In this document: one piece after another, positions 52,228 to 61,756 of the stretch | How the letters are laid out: the number at the start of each line of letters is the position of its first letter | Numbering within the stretch: the stretch's first letter is position 1 | Source: Sphingobium sp. | GTDB taxonomy: Bacteria; Pseudomonadota; Alphaproteobacteria; Sphingomonadales; Sphingomonadaceae | Direction of reading: 5' to 3' | NCBI GenBank assembly: GCA_003248935.1 | Contig: QFQF01000014.1 | Coordinates: 141,060-205,059, forward strand | DNA: 64,000 nucleotides | Made by a program: the position numbers and the translations under genes | The notes under the pieces: generated by a model | The model's database searches: none | Told to the model about the DNA's origin: nothing | The model's input: only the letters and a program-made list of their open reading frames with translations

Positions 52228-53340
52228 TCAGAACAGCACGACCGAGCGGATGCTCTCGCCCGCATGCATCAGATCGAAGCCCTTGTTGATATCCTCCAGA
52301 CCCATGACATGCGTGATCATAGGATCGATCTCGATCTTGCCGGTCATGTACATGTCGATGATCTTGGGAACGTCGGTCCGCCCCTTGGCGCCGCCGAACG
52401 CGGTGCCGCGCCAGTTGCGGCCGGTGACCAACTGGAACGGGCGCGTGGATATCTCCTTGCCCGCCTCCGCAACGCCGATGATGATGCTGGTGCCCCAGCC
52501 GCGATGACATGCCTCCAGCGCCGTGCGCATCACCTCCGTATTGCCCGTCGCGTCGAACGTGTAGTCGGCCCCGCCGTCCGTCATCATCACGATCTTCGCA
52601 ACGACGTCCTCACGGCTCATCCCCTTCGAGTTGAGGAAATCGGTCATGCCGAAACGGCGCCCCCATTCCTCACGGTCCGGATTGATGTCCACGCCGATGA
52701 TCTTGCCCGCGCCTGCAAGCCGCGCACCCTGGATCACGTTGAGGCCAATGCCGCCGAGCCCGAAGACCACGACATTGTCACCCACCTGCACCTTGGCGGT
52801 GTTGACGACCGCGCCGACACCGGTGGTGACGCCGCAGCCGACATAGCAGCTGGTCTTGAACGGCGCGTCCTCGCGGATCTTCGCGACCGCGATCTCGGGC
52901 AGCACGGTGAAATTGGAGAAGGTGGAGCAGCCCATATAGTGGAAGATCGGCTGCCCCTTGTAGGAGAAGCGCGTCGTGCCGTCCGGCATCAGCCCCTTGC
53001 CCTGCGTCGCCCGGATCGCGGTGCACAGGTTGGTCTTGCCCGACAGGCAGCTTTTGCACTGGCGGCATTCGGGAGTGTAAAGCGGGATCACATGGTCGCC
53101 CGGCACGACGGACGTCACGCCCGCGCCGACCTCGCGCACGACGCCCGCGCCCTCATGGCCCAGGATCGAGGGGAATATGCCCTCGCTGTCGAAGCCATCG
53201 AGCGTATAGGCATCGGTATGGCAGATGCCCGTCGCCATGATCTCGACCAGCACCTCGCCCGCCTTGGGGCCTTCAAGGTCCACCTCGACAATTTCGAGCG
53301 GCTTCTTGGCTTCAAAGGCGACGGCGGCGCGGGTCTTCAT
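52228..53340 (-). CDS. adhC: S-(hydroxymethyl)glutathione dehydrogenase / class III alcohol dehydrogenase
   Basis: 370-aa zinc alcohol dehydrogenase. Catalytic zinc ligand region ATGICHTDAYTLDGFDSEGIFPSILGHEGAGVV, the structural zinc cysteines (CRQCKSCLSGKTNLC) and the NAD motif GLGGIGLNV are all present. It oxidises the formaldehyde-glutathione adduct to S-formylglutathione. First gene of the adhC-VOC-fghA-NTF2 operon, divergent from a LysR gene. Confidence 0.95.
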   Translation of the reverse strand: MKTRAAVAFEAKKPLEIVEVDLEGPKAGEVLVEIMATGICHTDAYTLDGFDSEGIFPSILGHEGAGVVREVGAGVTSVVPGDHVIPLYTPECRQCKSCLSGKTNLCTAIRATQGKGLMPDGTTRFSYKGQPIFHYMGCSTFSNFTVLPEIAVAKIREDAPFKTSCYVGCGVTTGVGAVVNTAKVQVGDNVVVFGLGGIGLNVIQGARLAGAGKIIGVDINPDREEWGRRFGMTDFLNSKGMSREDVVAKIVMMTDGGADYTFDATGNTEVMRTALEACHRGWGTSIIIGVAEAGKEISTRPFQLVTGRNWRGTAFGGAKGRTDVPKIIDMYMTGKIEIDPMITHVMGLEDINKGFDLMHAGESIRSVVLF

Positions 53341-53441
53341 CGGGCAACTCCAACTGTTCGGAAAAAACCCTTACCCCCTCTGCCCATTCGCGATAAAGCC
53401 CCCTTCAGGCAATTCATTATAACATAAGCGGGATAATCAGG

Positions 53442-54335
53442 ATGTCGGGCTGGGACGGTATCGACGAGTTTGTGGCGGTCGCCACCGCGGGAACATTCGT
53501 TGCCGGCGCCAAGATCCTCGACGTCTCGACGACCCATATGAGCCGCGCGATCGCCGCTCTTGAAAACCGCATTCACGCGCAGCTTTTCCACCGCACCACA
53601 CGGACGGTCCGCCTCACCGACGCGGGGCTGCTGTTCCTCGACCATTGCCGCCGGATGATCGCCGAGCGGGAGGAGGCCGTTGCCATGCTTGGCACCGGGG
53701 GCGAGCCGAGGGGTGATCTGCGTATCACCTGCTCGACGGCGATGGGCGAGCGCTTCGTCGCACCGATCGTGCGCCGCTATGCCGAGCGCTTCGAAGGACT
53801 GAATATCACGATCGAACTCACCAACCGGCTGGTCGACCTGATCGCCGAGGGTTTCGACCTGGCGATCAGGACCGGACATCTGGCCGACTCCCGCCTGATC
53901 GCGACTCGCATCGCCTCCCGCACGCTGCATACCTGCGCGTCACCGGCCTATCTCGACCGGTGCGGCCGTCCGAAGAGGATATCCGATCTCAACGGCCACC
54001 AATGCCTCGCCGGTACGGCGGCAAACTGGCACTTCCGGAACGGCAAGCGTGAGGAACTGCACCGTCCCGCAGGCAGGTGGCGCTGCAACAGCGGCGCGGT
54101 GGCCGCGGAAAGCGCGCTGGCGGGCATGGGCATCTGCCAGTTACCGGATTTCTACGTGCTGAGTCAGCTCTCGGCGGGGACGCTTGAGGAAGTCCTGGGC
54201 GAGATGCGGGCGGAGGCGCAGCCGATCTGGGCCGTATATCCGCAGCGCCGGCACCTTCAGCCGAAGATCACCGAACTGGTCGCCACGCTCCGGAACGAAC
54301 TGCCTGCCGCTCTGGGCAACGTGAGAACAGCCTAG
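53442..54335 (+). CDS. LysR-family regulator near adhC
   Basis: 297-aa LysR protein. The HTH is AVATAGTFVAGAKILDVSTTHMSRAIAALENRIHAQLF and the effector domain begins PRGDLRITCSTAMG. Divergent from adhC across a 101-bp gap, so it likely controls the formaldehyde operon. Its 3' end overlaps the CorA-like gene by 4 nt, convergently. Confidence 0.86.
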   Translation: MSGWDGIDEFVAVATAGTFVAGAKILDVSTTHMSRAIAALENRIHAQLFHRTTRTVRLTDAGLLFLDHCRRMIAEREEAVAMLGTGGEPRGDLRITCSTAMGERFVAPIVRRYAERFEGLNITIELTNRLVDLIAEGFDLAIRTGHLADSRLIATRIASRTLHTCASPAYLDRCGRPKRISDLNGHQCLAGTAANWHFRNGKREELHRPAGRWRCNSGAVAAESALAGMGICQLPDFYVLSQLSAGTLEEVLGEMRAEAQPIWAVYPQRRHLQPKITELVATLRNELPAALGNVRTA

Positions 54336-55429
54336 CGTCGCATGAAACCCATCCGGCGCAAAAGCCAGTAAGTAATTCCCGCGGCGCCCCCTGCGATCAG
54401 CGTCGCCACCAGAGTGCCGTGCCCGCCCTGAGCCAGAGGCATCCCGCCGGTGTTCATGCCGAAGATGCCGGTCACCAGTGTCGCCGGCAGCATCAGCGCG
54501 GTCACGATCGACAGGATATAGAGGTTCTGGTTCGTGCGCTGCGCAGCCTGGATGTCGACCTCTTCCCTGAGCAGCCGCAACTGGCCCTGAACACCCAATA
54601 TGTCGGCGTCGAGCGACTGGAGCCGTTGCACCAGCTTCTCGACGGCTGGGAGCAGCGGATCGGGCAGCTCCTCGTCCTCCTCAAGCCGCTGGAACACGCC
54701 CCGCATGCCCGCGAGCAGCCGGTGAAGCTGGGCAAGGCGGCGGCGGATATGGATGAGGCTGCGCGCATCAGGCGGATGGTGCCCCTCCAGAAATGCGTCC
54801 TCCGCGTGCTGCACGTCGGCGCTCAGGGTGCGGCCGATAGCGGTGATATTTTCCGCGATCGCACCGACGAGCAGATCGAGCGCCTGCGCCGGGCCGGTCG
54901 TACCCGCGCTGCGCTCCAGCCGCCCGCGCGCGATATCGGCCGATCGCAGCGGGTGCAGCCGCATGGTCAGCATCAATGCCGGTGTCAGCGCGATCCGCAG
55001 CGCGCCCACACGCTCGGTATCGGCCACGTCAAAATCCCGCTCGAAGTCGTGCAGGACACAGCCGACGCAACCCTCCTCCACCACTGCCCGCTGGTGCGTG
55101 TCCGCCGACAGCAGGAGGTCGCATATCTGCGGCGGCAGTTGCGGGGACTGCGCGACCCAGGTTCGCGTACCGTGATCGGCGAGGTTCAGGTGCAGCCAGC
55201 GGAAGGTACCCGCCGGGCGGCTGTCGCATTCGGCAACCGTCGCGGCGCCATCTCCCGAAAAGTCGAGCCCCCAGATCAGGCCCGGGCCGATGCCCTGACC
55301 CGCGATGTCGATCCGGACGATGGGTTCGCGCGCCTGTCCCGTAACGCCGCTCCTCAGCCGAAGATGGTTGAGAAGAGCATGTAGAGCCCCCCGGCGAGCA
55401 GGATCGATACCGGAAGCGTCAGCACCCAT
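54332..55429 (-). CDS. CorA/ZntB-like divalent cation transporter
   Basis: 365-aa transporter of the CorA family. A large N-terminal cytosolic domain rich in coiled helices (IHIRRRLAQLHRLLAGMRGVFQRLEEDEELPDPLL) precedes two C-terminal membrane helices with the GIFGMNTGGMP selectivity motif between them. The subfamily resembles ZntB (efflux/uptake of zinc) more than CorA. ATG 55429 overlaps the 3' end of the phosphate-transporter gene by 76 nt; a start further in is possible but no ATG/GTG is seen. Confidence 0.83.
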   Translation of the reverse strand: MGADASGIDPARRGALHALLNHLRLRSGVTGQAREPIVRIDIAGQGIGPGLIWGLDFSGDGAATVAECDSRPAGTFRWLHLNLADHGTRTWVAQSPQLPPQICDLLLSADTHQRAVVEEGCVGCVLHDFERDFDVADTERVGALRIALTPALMLTMRLHPLRSADIARGRLERSAGTTGPAQALDLLVGAIAENITAIGRTLSADVQHAEDAFLEGHHPPDARSLIHIRRRLAQLHRLLAGMRGVFQRLEEDEELPDPLLPAVEKLVQRLQSLDADILGVQGQLRLLREEVDIQAAQRTNQNLYILSIVTALMLPATLVTGIFGMNTGGMPLAQGGHGTLVATLIAGGAAGITYWLLRRMGFMRR

Positions 55430-56939
55430 GCCATCAGCAGGTTCCGGATCGTCGCCATCTGGAGGCCCGACCGGTTCGCCGCCATCGTACCCGCGACGCC
55501 GGACGACAGGATGTGCGTCGTCGACACCGGCAGGCCCAGATGATCCGCGCCGAAGATGGTGGCCATGGCCACCAGTTCGGCCGAAGCGCCCTGCGCATAA
55601 GTGAGATGGGACTTGCCGATCTTCTCACCCACGGTGACGACGATGCGTTTCCAGCCAACCATGGTGCCCAGACCCAGGGCGAAGGCGACGGCGACCTTCA
55701 CCCAGGTCGGGATGAAGCGCGTACCGGCATCGAGCGCACTCTTGTAGGTGCCGAGCGTCTTCATGCTGGCTTCGGGCAATGCGGCGTCCTTGTCCTTGCC
55801 CAGACGCTTGATCGCCTCCGAAGCGAGATACATGTCGTTGCGGATGTTGCTGACGGCGGCGGAGGGCACCTGCGCCAGCGATCCATATTCGCTCACCTGC
55901 CGGTCCACGTCGCCGATCAGCACTGACAGGGCGGGGATGGTGGCGGGCGAATAGCGCTTGTCGGCGATATAGCTGGTGACCTGCCGGCGCGCCTCCACCG
56001 GGGACGCCGCCGGCTGCCTGCCCTGCGGCGTCAGCACGGCGATGGCGGCGGCCGAACTCTGATGGAACTCGGCGGCGTAGCGCTCGGGAACGGCGCGATT
56101 GAGGGCATAGGCAGTGGGCACCGTGCCGATCAGGATCAGCATGATCAGGCCCATGCCCTTCTGCCCGTCGTTCGACCCGTGGGCGAAGCTGACGCCGGTG
56201 CAGGTGAAGATCGTTCCTGATACAGCGCCTTGTTGCGGATCAGCACCTTCATCGCGAGGAACAGCAGCGCCGCGACGCCGAAACCGATGAGCGGGGAATA
56301 GAGCAGCGACTGGCCAATCTCCGTCGCCTTGCTCCAGTCGACACCCGACGTGCCGCTCTTCCCGTGGATCATCGCGTTGGCGACGCCGACGCCGATGATC
56401 GATCCGATCAGCGTATGGGAACTGGACGACGGGATACCGAGCCACCAGGTCGCAAGGTTCCACAGGATTGCCGCCAGCAGCAGCGCGAACACCATGGCGA
56501 AACCGGCGCTCGATCCCACCTGCAGGATCAGTTCGACCGGCAGCAGGGAAACGATGCCGAACGCGACCGCGCCCGTGGAAAGCAGGACGCCGAGAAAATT
56601 GAAGAAGCCCGACCACACCACCGCGACATTGGCGGGCATCGCATTGGTGTAGATCACCGTGGCGACGGCATTGGCGGTGTCATGGAAGCCGTTCACGAAC
56701 TCGAAGCCGAGCGCGATCAGCAGCGCGATGAACAGCAGGATGAAGGGCAGATAGGTCGTCGCCTGCACGCCCGCCGAACTGGCATCGGCATAGATGCTGT
56801 AGGCGACGTAGACCAAAGCTGCGAGGATGGCGGCGCCAAAACCGATGGTCCCGATGGCGCCGAGTCCCTTGTCCAGATCCGGCCGTGCGCCCGCGCTGTC
56901 CATTGCGATCGTTGCGTTCATCCGGATCGAACCCTTCAT
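55354..56939 (-). pseudogene. PiT-family inorganic phosphate transporter, frameshifted
   Basis: Two overlapping ORFs in different frames together make one PiT permease. The N-terminal part (from ATG 56939; helices to MKVLIRNKALYQE) is in one frame; the C-terminal part (FTCTGVSFAHGSNDGQKGMG to YMLFSTIFG) is in another. The junction is at about 56209-56219. In relatives a linker of roughly 15-20 residues separates KALY from the TCTGVSFAHG motif, and it is missing here. So the defect looks like a short deletion, not a multiple of 3, rather than a one-base error. PiT signature motifs GFHDTANAVA and GSNDGQKG are both intact. Genuine loss of function or an assembly artefact cannot be told apart here. 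Confidence 0.75.
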
Positions 56940-57288
56940 TGCCGACTATGTCCGGTCTCTGACTAGGCCGCTTGCATGACAACTTGATTGCGCTTTGGCG
57001 GAACAGACGCGACGGGCCGTGACCAATTGTTAATCCGGCCGGGATCGGCCGCGGTGCAACGCAAGCCTTGCGCCAGCGGGCGCCTGCTCCGGCCCGATAT
57101 CCTTGAAAACCGCCGTTAATCGGGGAGGGCAACCGATGTCGGCATTATTCCGGTCCACGCTCCGGCATGCCCGATGGTAACCGGCCCATGACCAATGCTT
57201 AACATGACCGGACGCGCCGCCGGGTCCATTATGCGCGGGCGAGGCGATCTCCCCGATCTGCTTCGCCGGACAGCGAAAGGAAACGACC
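56940..57288. other. Intergenic region with two similar short elements
   Basis: 349 bp with no convincing gene between the PiT start and a small secreted-protein gene. Two related stretches, GACCAATTGTTAA (57021-57033) and GACCAATGCTTAA (57190-57202), are followed by GG/ACCGG. They may be promoter-linked sites for an unknown regulator. Nothing else is seen. Confidence 0.4.
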
Positions 57289-57516
57289 ATGATGAAGATG
57301 CTTGTGCTCGCCTCGACTCTGGCCCTGACGGGAGTCGGAACGGCGAATGCGGCGGATATGTCCGGGGCGGACGTCCCGCTCTGCTCCAGGACGGTGACCG
57401 ACAGTTGCATGAACCCGTCGCAGGCGCCGCATGCGCGCACGCACGTCCGGAATACCGCTCATCGTCCGAAAGCCGCCGCACATCATGCCGCGCCTGCCGC
57501 AGCAGCCAGGCGCTAG
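57289..57516 (+). CDS. Small secreted protein
   Basis: 75-aa protein: signal peptide to about TANAA, then ADMSGADVPLCSRTVTDSCMNPSQ with two cysteines that could form one disulphide, and a His/Ala/Arg-rich tail (HVRNTAHRPKAAAHH). ATG 57289 follows AAAGGAAA. No family recognised. The tail could bind metal, but that is only a compositional impression. Confidence 0.6.
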   Translation: MMKMLVLASTLALTGVGTANAADMSGADVPLCSRTVTDSCMNPSQAPHARTHVRNTAHRPKAAAHHAAPAAAARR

Positions 57517-57549
57517 AATCCAATCGTCCAGCCATATTGACGAGCCGAA

Positions 57550-57574
57550 CCCGGCGGTGCCCCGCGCCGCCGGG
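57550..57574 (+). terminator. Possible hairpin after the small secreted-protein gene
   Basis: CCCGGCGG/CCGCCGGG stem of 8 bp with a 9-nt loop, 33 nt past the stop. No T run, so only weakly terminator-like. Confidence 0.35.
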
Positions 57575-57645
57575 ATGGCTTCATGTCACCGTTGCTTCAT
57601 GTTGGTGTGGCGCAAGCCCGCAGGCGGCCGGAAGCATCGGCGGCC

Positions 57646-58560
57646 TCAGAACGTAAATTCGACGCCCACCGCCCCGCTCCACTGATTGGCATCCCCGGCC
57701 AGGGACACGACCGGCGAGCGGCGATAGGGGCCCATGATCCGCTGATACCCGCCGGTGACGAACAGGCCGAGGCCGTGGGTCAACGTCCCGGTCAGCGAAT
57801 GGGCCGTCATCATGCCAAGGTTCCAGTCCTTCCACCCGCCTCGGTTCGCCGCCGCATAAGCGGGCAATCCGCTGGCGGCGCTCCCTGCATCATCGATATC
57901 GTAATAATAGTCGCCGAACCGCCGCCCGACATAATCGGCCGACAGGGACAGGCCGACCAGCATGTGGGTTGAGAGCGGCGTGTCATAGTCGATCTCGGGG
58001 CTCATCACATAGCTTCGGTGGGCGTTGGCGACGTCATGCTGGTAAGAGAGCCCGAAGGACAATGTGTCATAGGGGCTGGTCACCACGCCGGTCCGCTGGA
58101 TGCCCAGCGATGCGCCGGGTTCGATGGCGACCCGGCGTTTGCCCAGGCTGGAAACGTCGGCATCGTTGATCCTGCCGTGACGGTCGAGACGAACGGTGAG
58201 CAGCGGTCCTGCCTGCACCTTCCACCCGGGCTTCCCGTTACCGGGCACCGCGTCGACATACAGCGCGGTCCCTGAACTGTTGAAGCCTATGCCCGCGACC
58301 TGTCCCTGAACCGCCGCGGTCGGCATGATCACCGAACGATCGGAACCGATGTAGCTGGGCGTCGATGACAGCCCGACGCCGATCGATATCCTGTCACCGC
58401 CCGGATCGATGCCGGACGGCACGTCCGATGACCGAGAAGGAACGCTGTCGGGTGCCGCATCCTGCGCTATCGCCGGCGTCGCGATGCTGATTGCCAGCAG
58501 TGACGCCGCGAAGCACAGGCCGCATGACACCATCGGGCGCCGATCAGAACCGGCGGGCAT
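57646..58560 (-). CDS. MipA/OmpV-family outer-membrane protein
   Basis: 304-aa protein with a signal peptide ending near AIAQD and an antiparallel beta-barrel pattern (GISIGVGLSSTPSYIGSDRS-like start, PGASLGIQ, GLSLSADYVGRRFGDYYYDI, GLGLFVTGGYQRIMGPYRRSPVV) closing in a terminal Phe. Members are outer-membrane channels or scaffolds for murein enzymes. Its N-terminal 17 nt overlap the end of the VirJ-like gene, so the pair is probably co-expressed. Confidence 0.82.
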   Translation of the reverse strand: MPAGSDRRPMVSCGLCFAASLLAISIATPAIAQDAAPDSVPSRSSDVPSGIDPGGDRISIGVGLSSTPSYIGSDRSVIMPTAAVQGQVAGIGFNSSGTALYVDAVPGNGKPGWKVQAGPLLTVRLDRHGRINDADVSSLGKRRVAIEPGASLGIQRTGVVTSPYDTLSFGLSYQHDVANAHRSYVMSPEIDYDTPLSTHMLVGLSLSADYVGRRFGDYYYDIDDAGSAASGLPAYAAANRGGWKDWNLGMMTAHSLTGTLTHGLGLFVTGGYQRIMGPYRRSPVVSLAGDANQWSGAVGVEFTF

Positions 58561-59368
58561 AAGCGTCCATCCCTGTCGTCAACGCCATATAAAGAGCATC
58601 GACATCCCGCCGCAGCGGATGTCCGCCCGGCAAGGCGACCCGGTGAACATTGGCGGCATCAAGACGTGGGCAGAGACTGTCGGTTTCCTCCCGTCCATGG
58701 ACGCACAGCACCGGCACCCAGTTCAGCCTCCGGGCGGTCGTTAGCGCATCCGCGTCGGGCCTCGCCAGATCGAGCAGTTCCGCCGGGGACGCCTGATAAT
58801 CGACGGTGTTGGTCGGCACGACCAGCGCCACCATCGCGATCCGCCGCCGCAACGCAGGAGGCAGACCGGTCAGGCCGACATGCACCATGTCCGCGCCGAA
58901 CGACTGGCCGATGAGGATCAACCTTCGCGCATGTCCCTGCGCAAGGCCACGCCGCACGGCATCAGTGATCAGCACCCGTATCTCTTCAGGCGTACGGCGC
59001 TGACGGAAATAGACGAGCGAATTGACGCCAAGCACCGGAATCCCGTCGGCGGACAGCCGCCGGGCAACGCGCGGCCCCATGCCTATCGAGAATCCCATGT
59101 CGCCGGAAACGATCACGGCCGCCATGTCCGCGCGTCCGGGGACCGGCCGCCCCGTCGCCGGTATTGCGACGAACCGCTCGCCACCGAAATAAGCGAGATA
59201 GCCCCAATAGCCGACCAACCCCGCGCCGATCGCGAGGAGAAAGAGAGCTGCGCACAGTATCGCCTTCAAGGCGCGGCCCGTTCCCGTCCGCGCGGCCGAA
59301 CGCATGCGCGCTGCGCCGTCGGCAGACGACGCCCGCAGGGTAAATGGCGGAACAGGCTCGGACATCAT
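58544..59368 (-). CDS. VirJ/AcvB-like alpha/beta hydrolase
   Basis: 274-aa protein with an N-terminal membrane anchor (ILCAALFLLAIGAGLVGYWGYLAYF) and a periplasmic alpha/beta-hydrolase domain of the VirJ/AcvB type: VIVSGDMGFSIGMGPRVARRL, VLGVNSLVYFRQRRTPEE, nucleophile Ser in LIGQSFGAD and His in LPGGHPL. AcvB homologues hydrolyse aminoacyl-phosphatidylglycerol; whether this enzyme does so is unknown. Overlaps the MipA-like gene. Confidence 0.78.
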   Translation of the reverse strand: MMSEPVPPFTLRASSADGAARMRSAARTGTGRALKAILCAALFLLAIGAGLVGYWGYLAYFGGERFVAIPATGRPVPGRADMAAVIVSGDMGFSIGMGPRVARRLSADGIPVLGVNSLVYFRQRRTPEEIRVLITDAVRRGLAQGHARRLILIGQSFGADMVHVGLTGLPPALRRRIAMVALVVPTNTVDYQASPAELLDLARPDADALTTARRLNWVPVLCVHGREETDSLCPRLDAANVHRVALPGGHPLRRDVDALYMALTTGMDAYARRF

Positions 59369-59549
59369 GGCACCTTTCGGCGCCTCTATCGTCCCCGCGA
59401 CTTGGCCGCCGCGTGGGCGAGAGGTGACTAATCCGTCATGATGCGGCCGAAACCGGCCATGGGCGTCCCGCCGGATTACCGATCCTTAACATCGGGCTCA
59501 TGCCCCGGTGCGACGGATCGGATAGGGTGCGCGCAGAAGGAAGCATCCC

Positions 59550-59981
59550 ATGCGCATATCCATCCTGACGACATTGACACTGACTGGCATCATCACCGGC
59601 GCGCTGACGCTTGGCAGCGTAGCTGAGGCCACCCGACCAAAGGCCGATCCAGCGGCGCGGCTGGCGAAACTGACCGACGGGCGCACTGCCGGAACGCCCG
59701 TCGACTGCCTGCCCCTCCGCAACATTCGTTCGTCCCAGATCATCAGCCGGACCGCGATCGTCTATGAAGGGATGAACGGCACCCTCTACGTCAACCGGCC
59801 ACGATCGGGCGCCAGTTTCCTGCACGATGGGCAGATATTGGTCACGGACACGCACAGTCCGGACCTGTGCAGCATCGATATCGTCCGCCTGGTCGATTCC
59901 GCCTCACGCATGCCCAGCGGATCGATCGGCCTAGGCCCGTTCGTGCCGTATCCCCGCGTGCCTCGCCCCGCCGGTCGATAA
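59550..59981 (+). CDS. Conserved secreted protein of sphingomonads
   Basis: 143-aa protein with signal peptide to about VAEA. The mature part has the conserved pattern DCLPLRNIRSSQIISRTAIVYE...LYVNRPRSGASFL...ILVTDTHSPDLCSIDIVRLVD...LGPFVPY, with two cysteines. Similar proteins occur widely in this bacterial group; function unknown. ATG 59550 follows AGAAGGAAG. Confidence 0.7.
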   Translation: MRISILTTLTLTGIITGALTLGSVAEATRPKADPAARLAKLTDGRTAGTPVDCLPLRNIRSSQIISRTAIVYEGMNGTLYVNRPRSGASFLHDGQILVTDTHSPDLCSIDIVRLVDSASRMPSGSIGLGPFVPYPRVPRPAGR

Positions 59982-60016
59982 TCCGGGCCACCCTGTTCCG
60001 AGGAACCAAGCGCCAT

Positions 60017-60355
60017 ATGCCGATCCTCAGCTCCAATGCCCGGCTCGACGAGCGGACATGCCGCCTCATATGCCCCATTGCGGCGGCCATGGTCGGCGTC
60101 TGCCTGACCGGCATCGGCATATTGCGCGTGGTGATCAGCGTGGAGCGGCACCCGACCCTTGCCGACGACATGCTTTCGGTCGATGCGCTGCTCTTCCTGA
60201 TCGCCCTGCTCTCATCCTATTTCGCGCTGCGGCTGGATTCCGAAAAGCGGCTTCATCGCCTGGAACAGATCGCCGACGCGACCTTCATCGCCGCAATGGT
60301 CCTGATGACGGCCGCCTGCTTCGTCATCACCTACGCGCTGAACAACGCGTTCTGA
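60017..60355 (+). CDS. Small integral membrane protein
   Basis: 112-aa protein with three predicted transmembrane helices (ICPIAAAMVGVCLTGIGILRVV, SVDALLFLIALLSSYFALRL and ATFIAAMVLMTAACFVITYAL). ATG 60017 gives this compact design; the longer ORF reading is arginine-rich and not protein-like. No family recognised. Confidence 0.6.
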   Translation: MPILSSNARLDERTCRLICPIAAAMVGVCLTGIGILRVVISVERHPTLADDMLSVDALLFLIALLSSYFALRLDSEKRLHRLEQIADATFIAAMVLMTAACFVITYALNNAF

Positions 60356-60413
60356 CTCGACCCTTCAGAAAAGTCGAACGTTTTGCCTGACATTATCAGC
60401 CTGATCCGAAAGA

Positions 60414-60782
60414 ATGGAACGGCGTACATCCGCCTTCACAGTTTCCGACGACGTGGGGGCCATCATGCTGAACATCGCAACGCCAAAGCTCAACGACACC
60501 GAATGGCGTGATGTCCGCCGCGCCCTGATCGCCGTGGAGGATTGCGGCTGCAACCAGTCGCCCGTCGCCGGATCGCTGCGGGCGCGCCTCGGACGGATGG
60601 TCGACACCGTGCTCGGCCCCGCATCCCGGGCAGCCACGCTCCCGGCCGACCTTCAACTGGTCCGCGACTTCCTGTGCGAAAGCCGCCGCGGACGCCGGAT
60701 TGCCGAACGCCTTGTTCCCGCTCTGGCCAGCCAGGGTTTCAACCGGGCGCAGATTGAAGCCATGGCGCTCCTGGGCGCCTGA
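60414..60782 (+). CDS. Uncharacterised small protein
   Basis: 122-aa cytosolic-looking protein. ATG 60414 or the internal ATG 60465 (MLNIATPKLNDTEWRDV), which follows GGGGG, may start it. The C-terminal half (ADLQLVRDFLCESRRGRRIAERLVPALASQGFNRAQIEAMALLGA) resembles a short helical domain. Only 35 nt before pirin. Function unknown. Confidence 0.6.
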   Translation: MERRTSAFTVSDDVGAIMLNIATPKLNDTEWRDVRRALIAVEDCGCNQSPVAGSLRARLGRMVDTVLGPASRAATLPADLQLVRDFLCESRRGRRIAERLVPALASQGFNRAQIEAMALLGA

Positions 60783-60817
60783 TCCCGCCTCCTTCCATCC
60801 CGAAAGGTTCCAATCCC

Positions 60818-61714
60818 ATGACCGTGCGCTCCAGCGACATCGACGCCGTCGACCTCGTCATCCTGCCTCCCGTCCGCGACCTGGGCCACGGATTCGCCGT
60901 TCGCAGGGCCCTGCCCTCCGCCCATCGCCGGATGGTCGGTCCCTTCATATTCTTCGATCAGATGGGGCCTGCCGCCTTCGACAGCGGCGAGGGGCTGGAC
61001 GTCCGTCCCCATCCCCATATCGGCCTCGCCACGGTCACCTATCTGCTGGAGGGCGAAATCCTCCACAGGGACTCTCTGGGTTCCATCCAGCCGATCCGGC
61101 CCGGGGAGGTCAACTGGATGACCGCGGGCAAGGGCATCGTCCATTCCGAACGCACGGGTCCGCAGACACGGCAGGCTGGCGGCAGGCTGTTCGGTCTCCA
61201 GACATGGGTTGCGCTGCCCCGCGCGGCGGAAGAAACCGATCCCGGCTTTGTCCACCACAAGGCCGGGGATATCCCGTTCGCCGAAGACGCAGGCACACGC
61301 ATCACCCTCATCGCCGGGACGTCAGACGGCCTTGTCTCACCGGTCAGAACATTTTCCGATATGGTCTACGCCGATATCGCGATGGCCGACGGCGCGCGTT
61401 ATCAAGTGAGGTCAGAGCATGTCGAACGCGCCGTTTATGTCGTCGCCGGAGAGGTTGAGGCCATCGGGCAGACCGGCGGCTTCGCCACCGGCGAACTGGT
61501 GATCTTCAAACCCGGCGCGGAGGTCGTGTTGAAGGCAAAGGGAGGAGCAAGGCTGATGCTGCTGGGCGGCGAACCACTGCCCGAAAAGCGCCATATCTTC
61601 TGGAACTTCGTATCCTCGTCGCCGGAGCGGATCGAGCAGGCCAAGGCCGACTGGCAGGCCCGACGTTTCGCGCCAGTACCCGACGAACATGAGTTCATTC
61701 CCCTGCCCGCCTGA
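60818..61714 (+). CDS. Pirin-family bicupin
   Basis: 298-aa pirin. The metal site H65, H67, H109 and E111 (RPHPHIGLATVTYL and GKGIVHSER) is intact and a second cupin follows with a C-terminal segment FWNFVSSSPERIEQAKADWQ. Pirins act as redox sensors or quercetinase-like dioxygenases. Followed by OsmC genes, suggesting an oxidative-stress set. Confidence 0.9.
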   Translation: MTVRSSDIDAVDLVILPPVRDLGHGFAVRRALPSAHRRMVGPFIFFDQMGPAAFDSGEGLDVRPHPHIGLATVTYLLEGEILHRDSLGSIQPIRPGEVNWMTAGKGIVHSERTGPQTRQAGGRLFGLQTWVALPRAAEETDPGFVHHKAGDIPFAEDAGTRITLIAGTSDGLVSPVRTFSDMVYADIAMADGARYQVRSEHVERAVYVVAGEVEAIGQTGGFATGELVIFKPGAEVVLKAKGGARLMLLGGEPLPEKRHIFWNFVSSSPERIEQAKADWQARRFAPVPDEHEFIPLPA

Positions 61715-61756
61715 TTTTTTCTCGTTCCAGTTACTGTCAAACTTGGAGGACAACCC

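Noticed and set aside
56145..56616. Programmed frameshifting in the PiT gene
   Set aside because: There is no slippery heptamer at the join and an expected linker is missing, so deletion or artefact explains it better.
57021..57040. CtrA cell-cycle regulator box
   Set aside because: TTAA is present but the second TTAA(C) at 7-nt spacing is absent in both elements.
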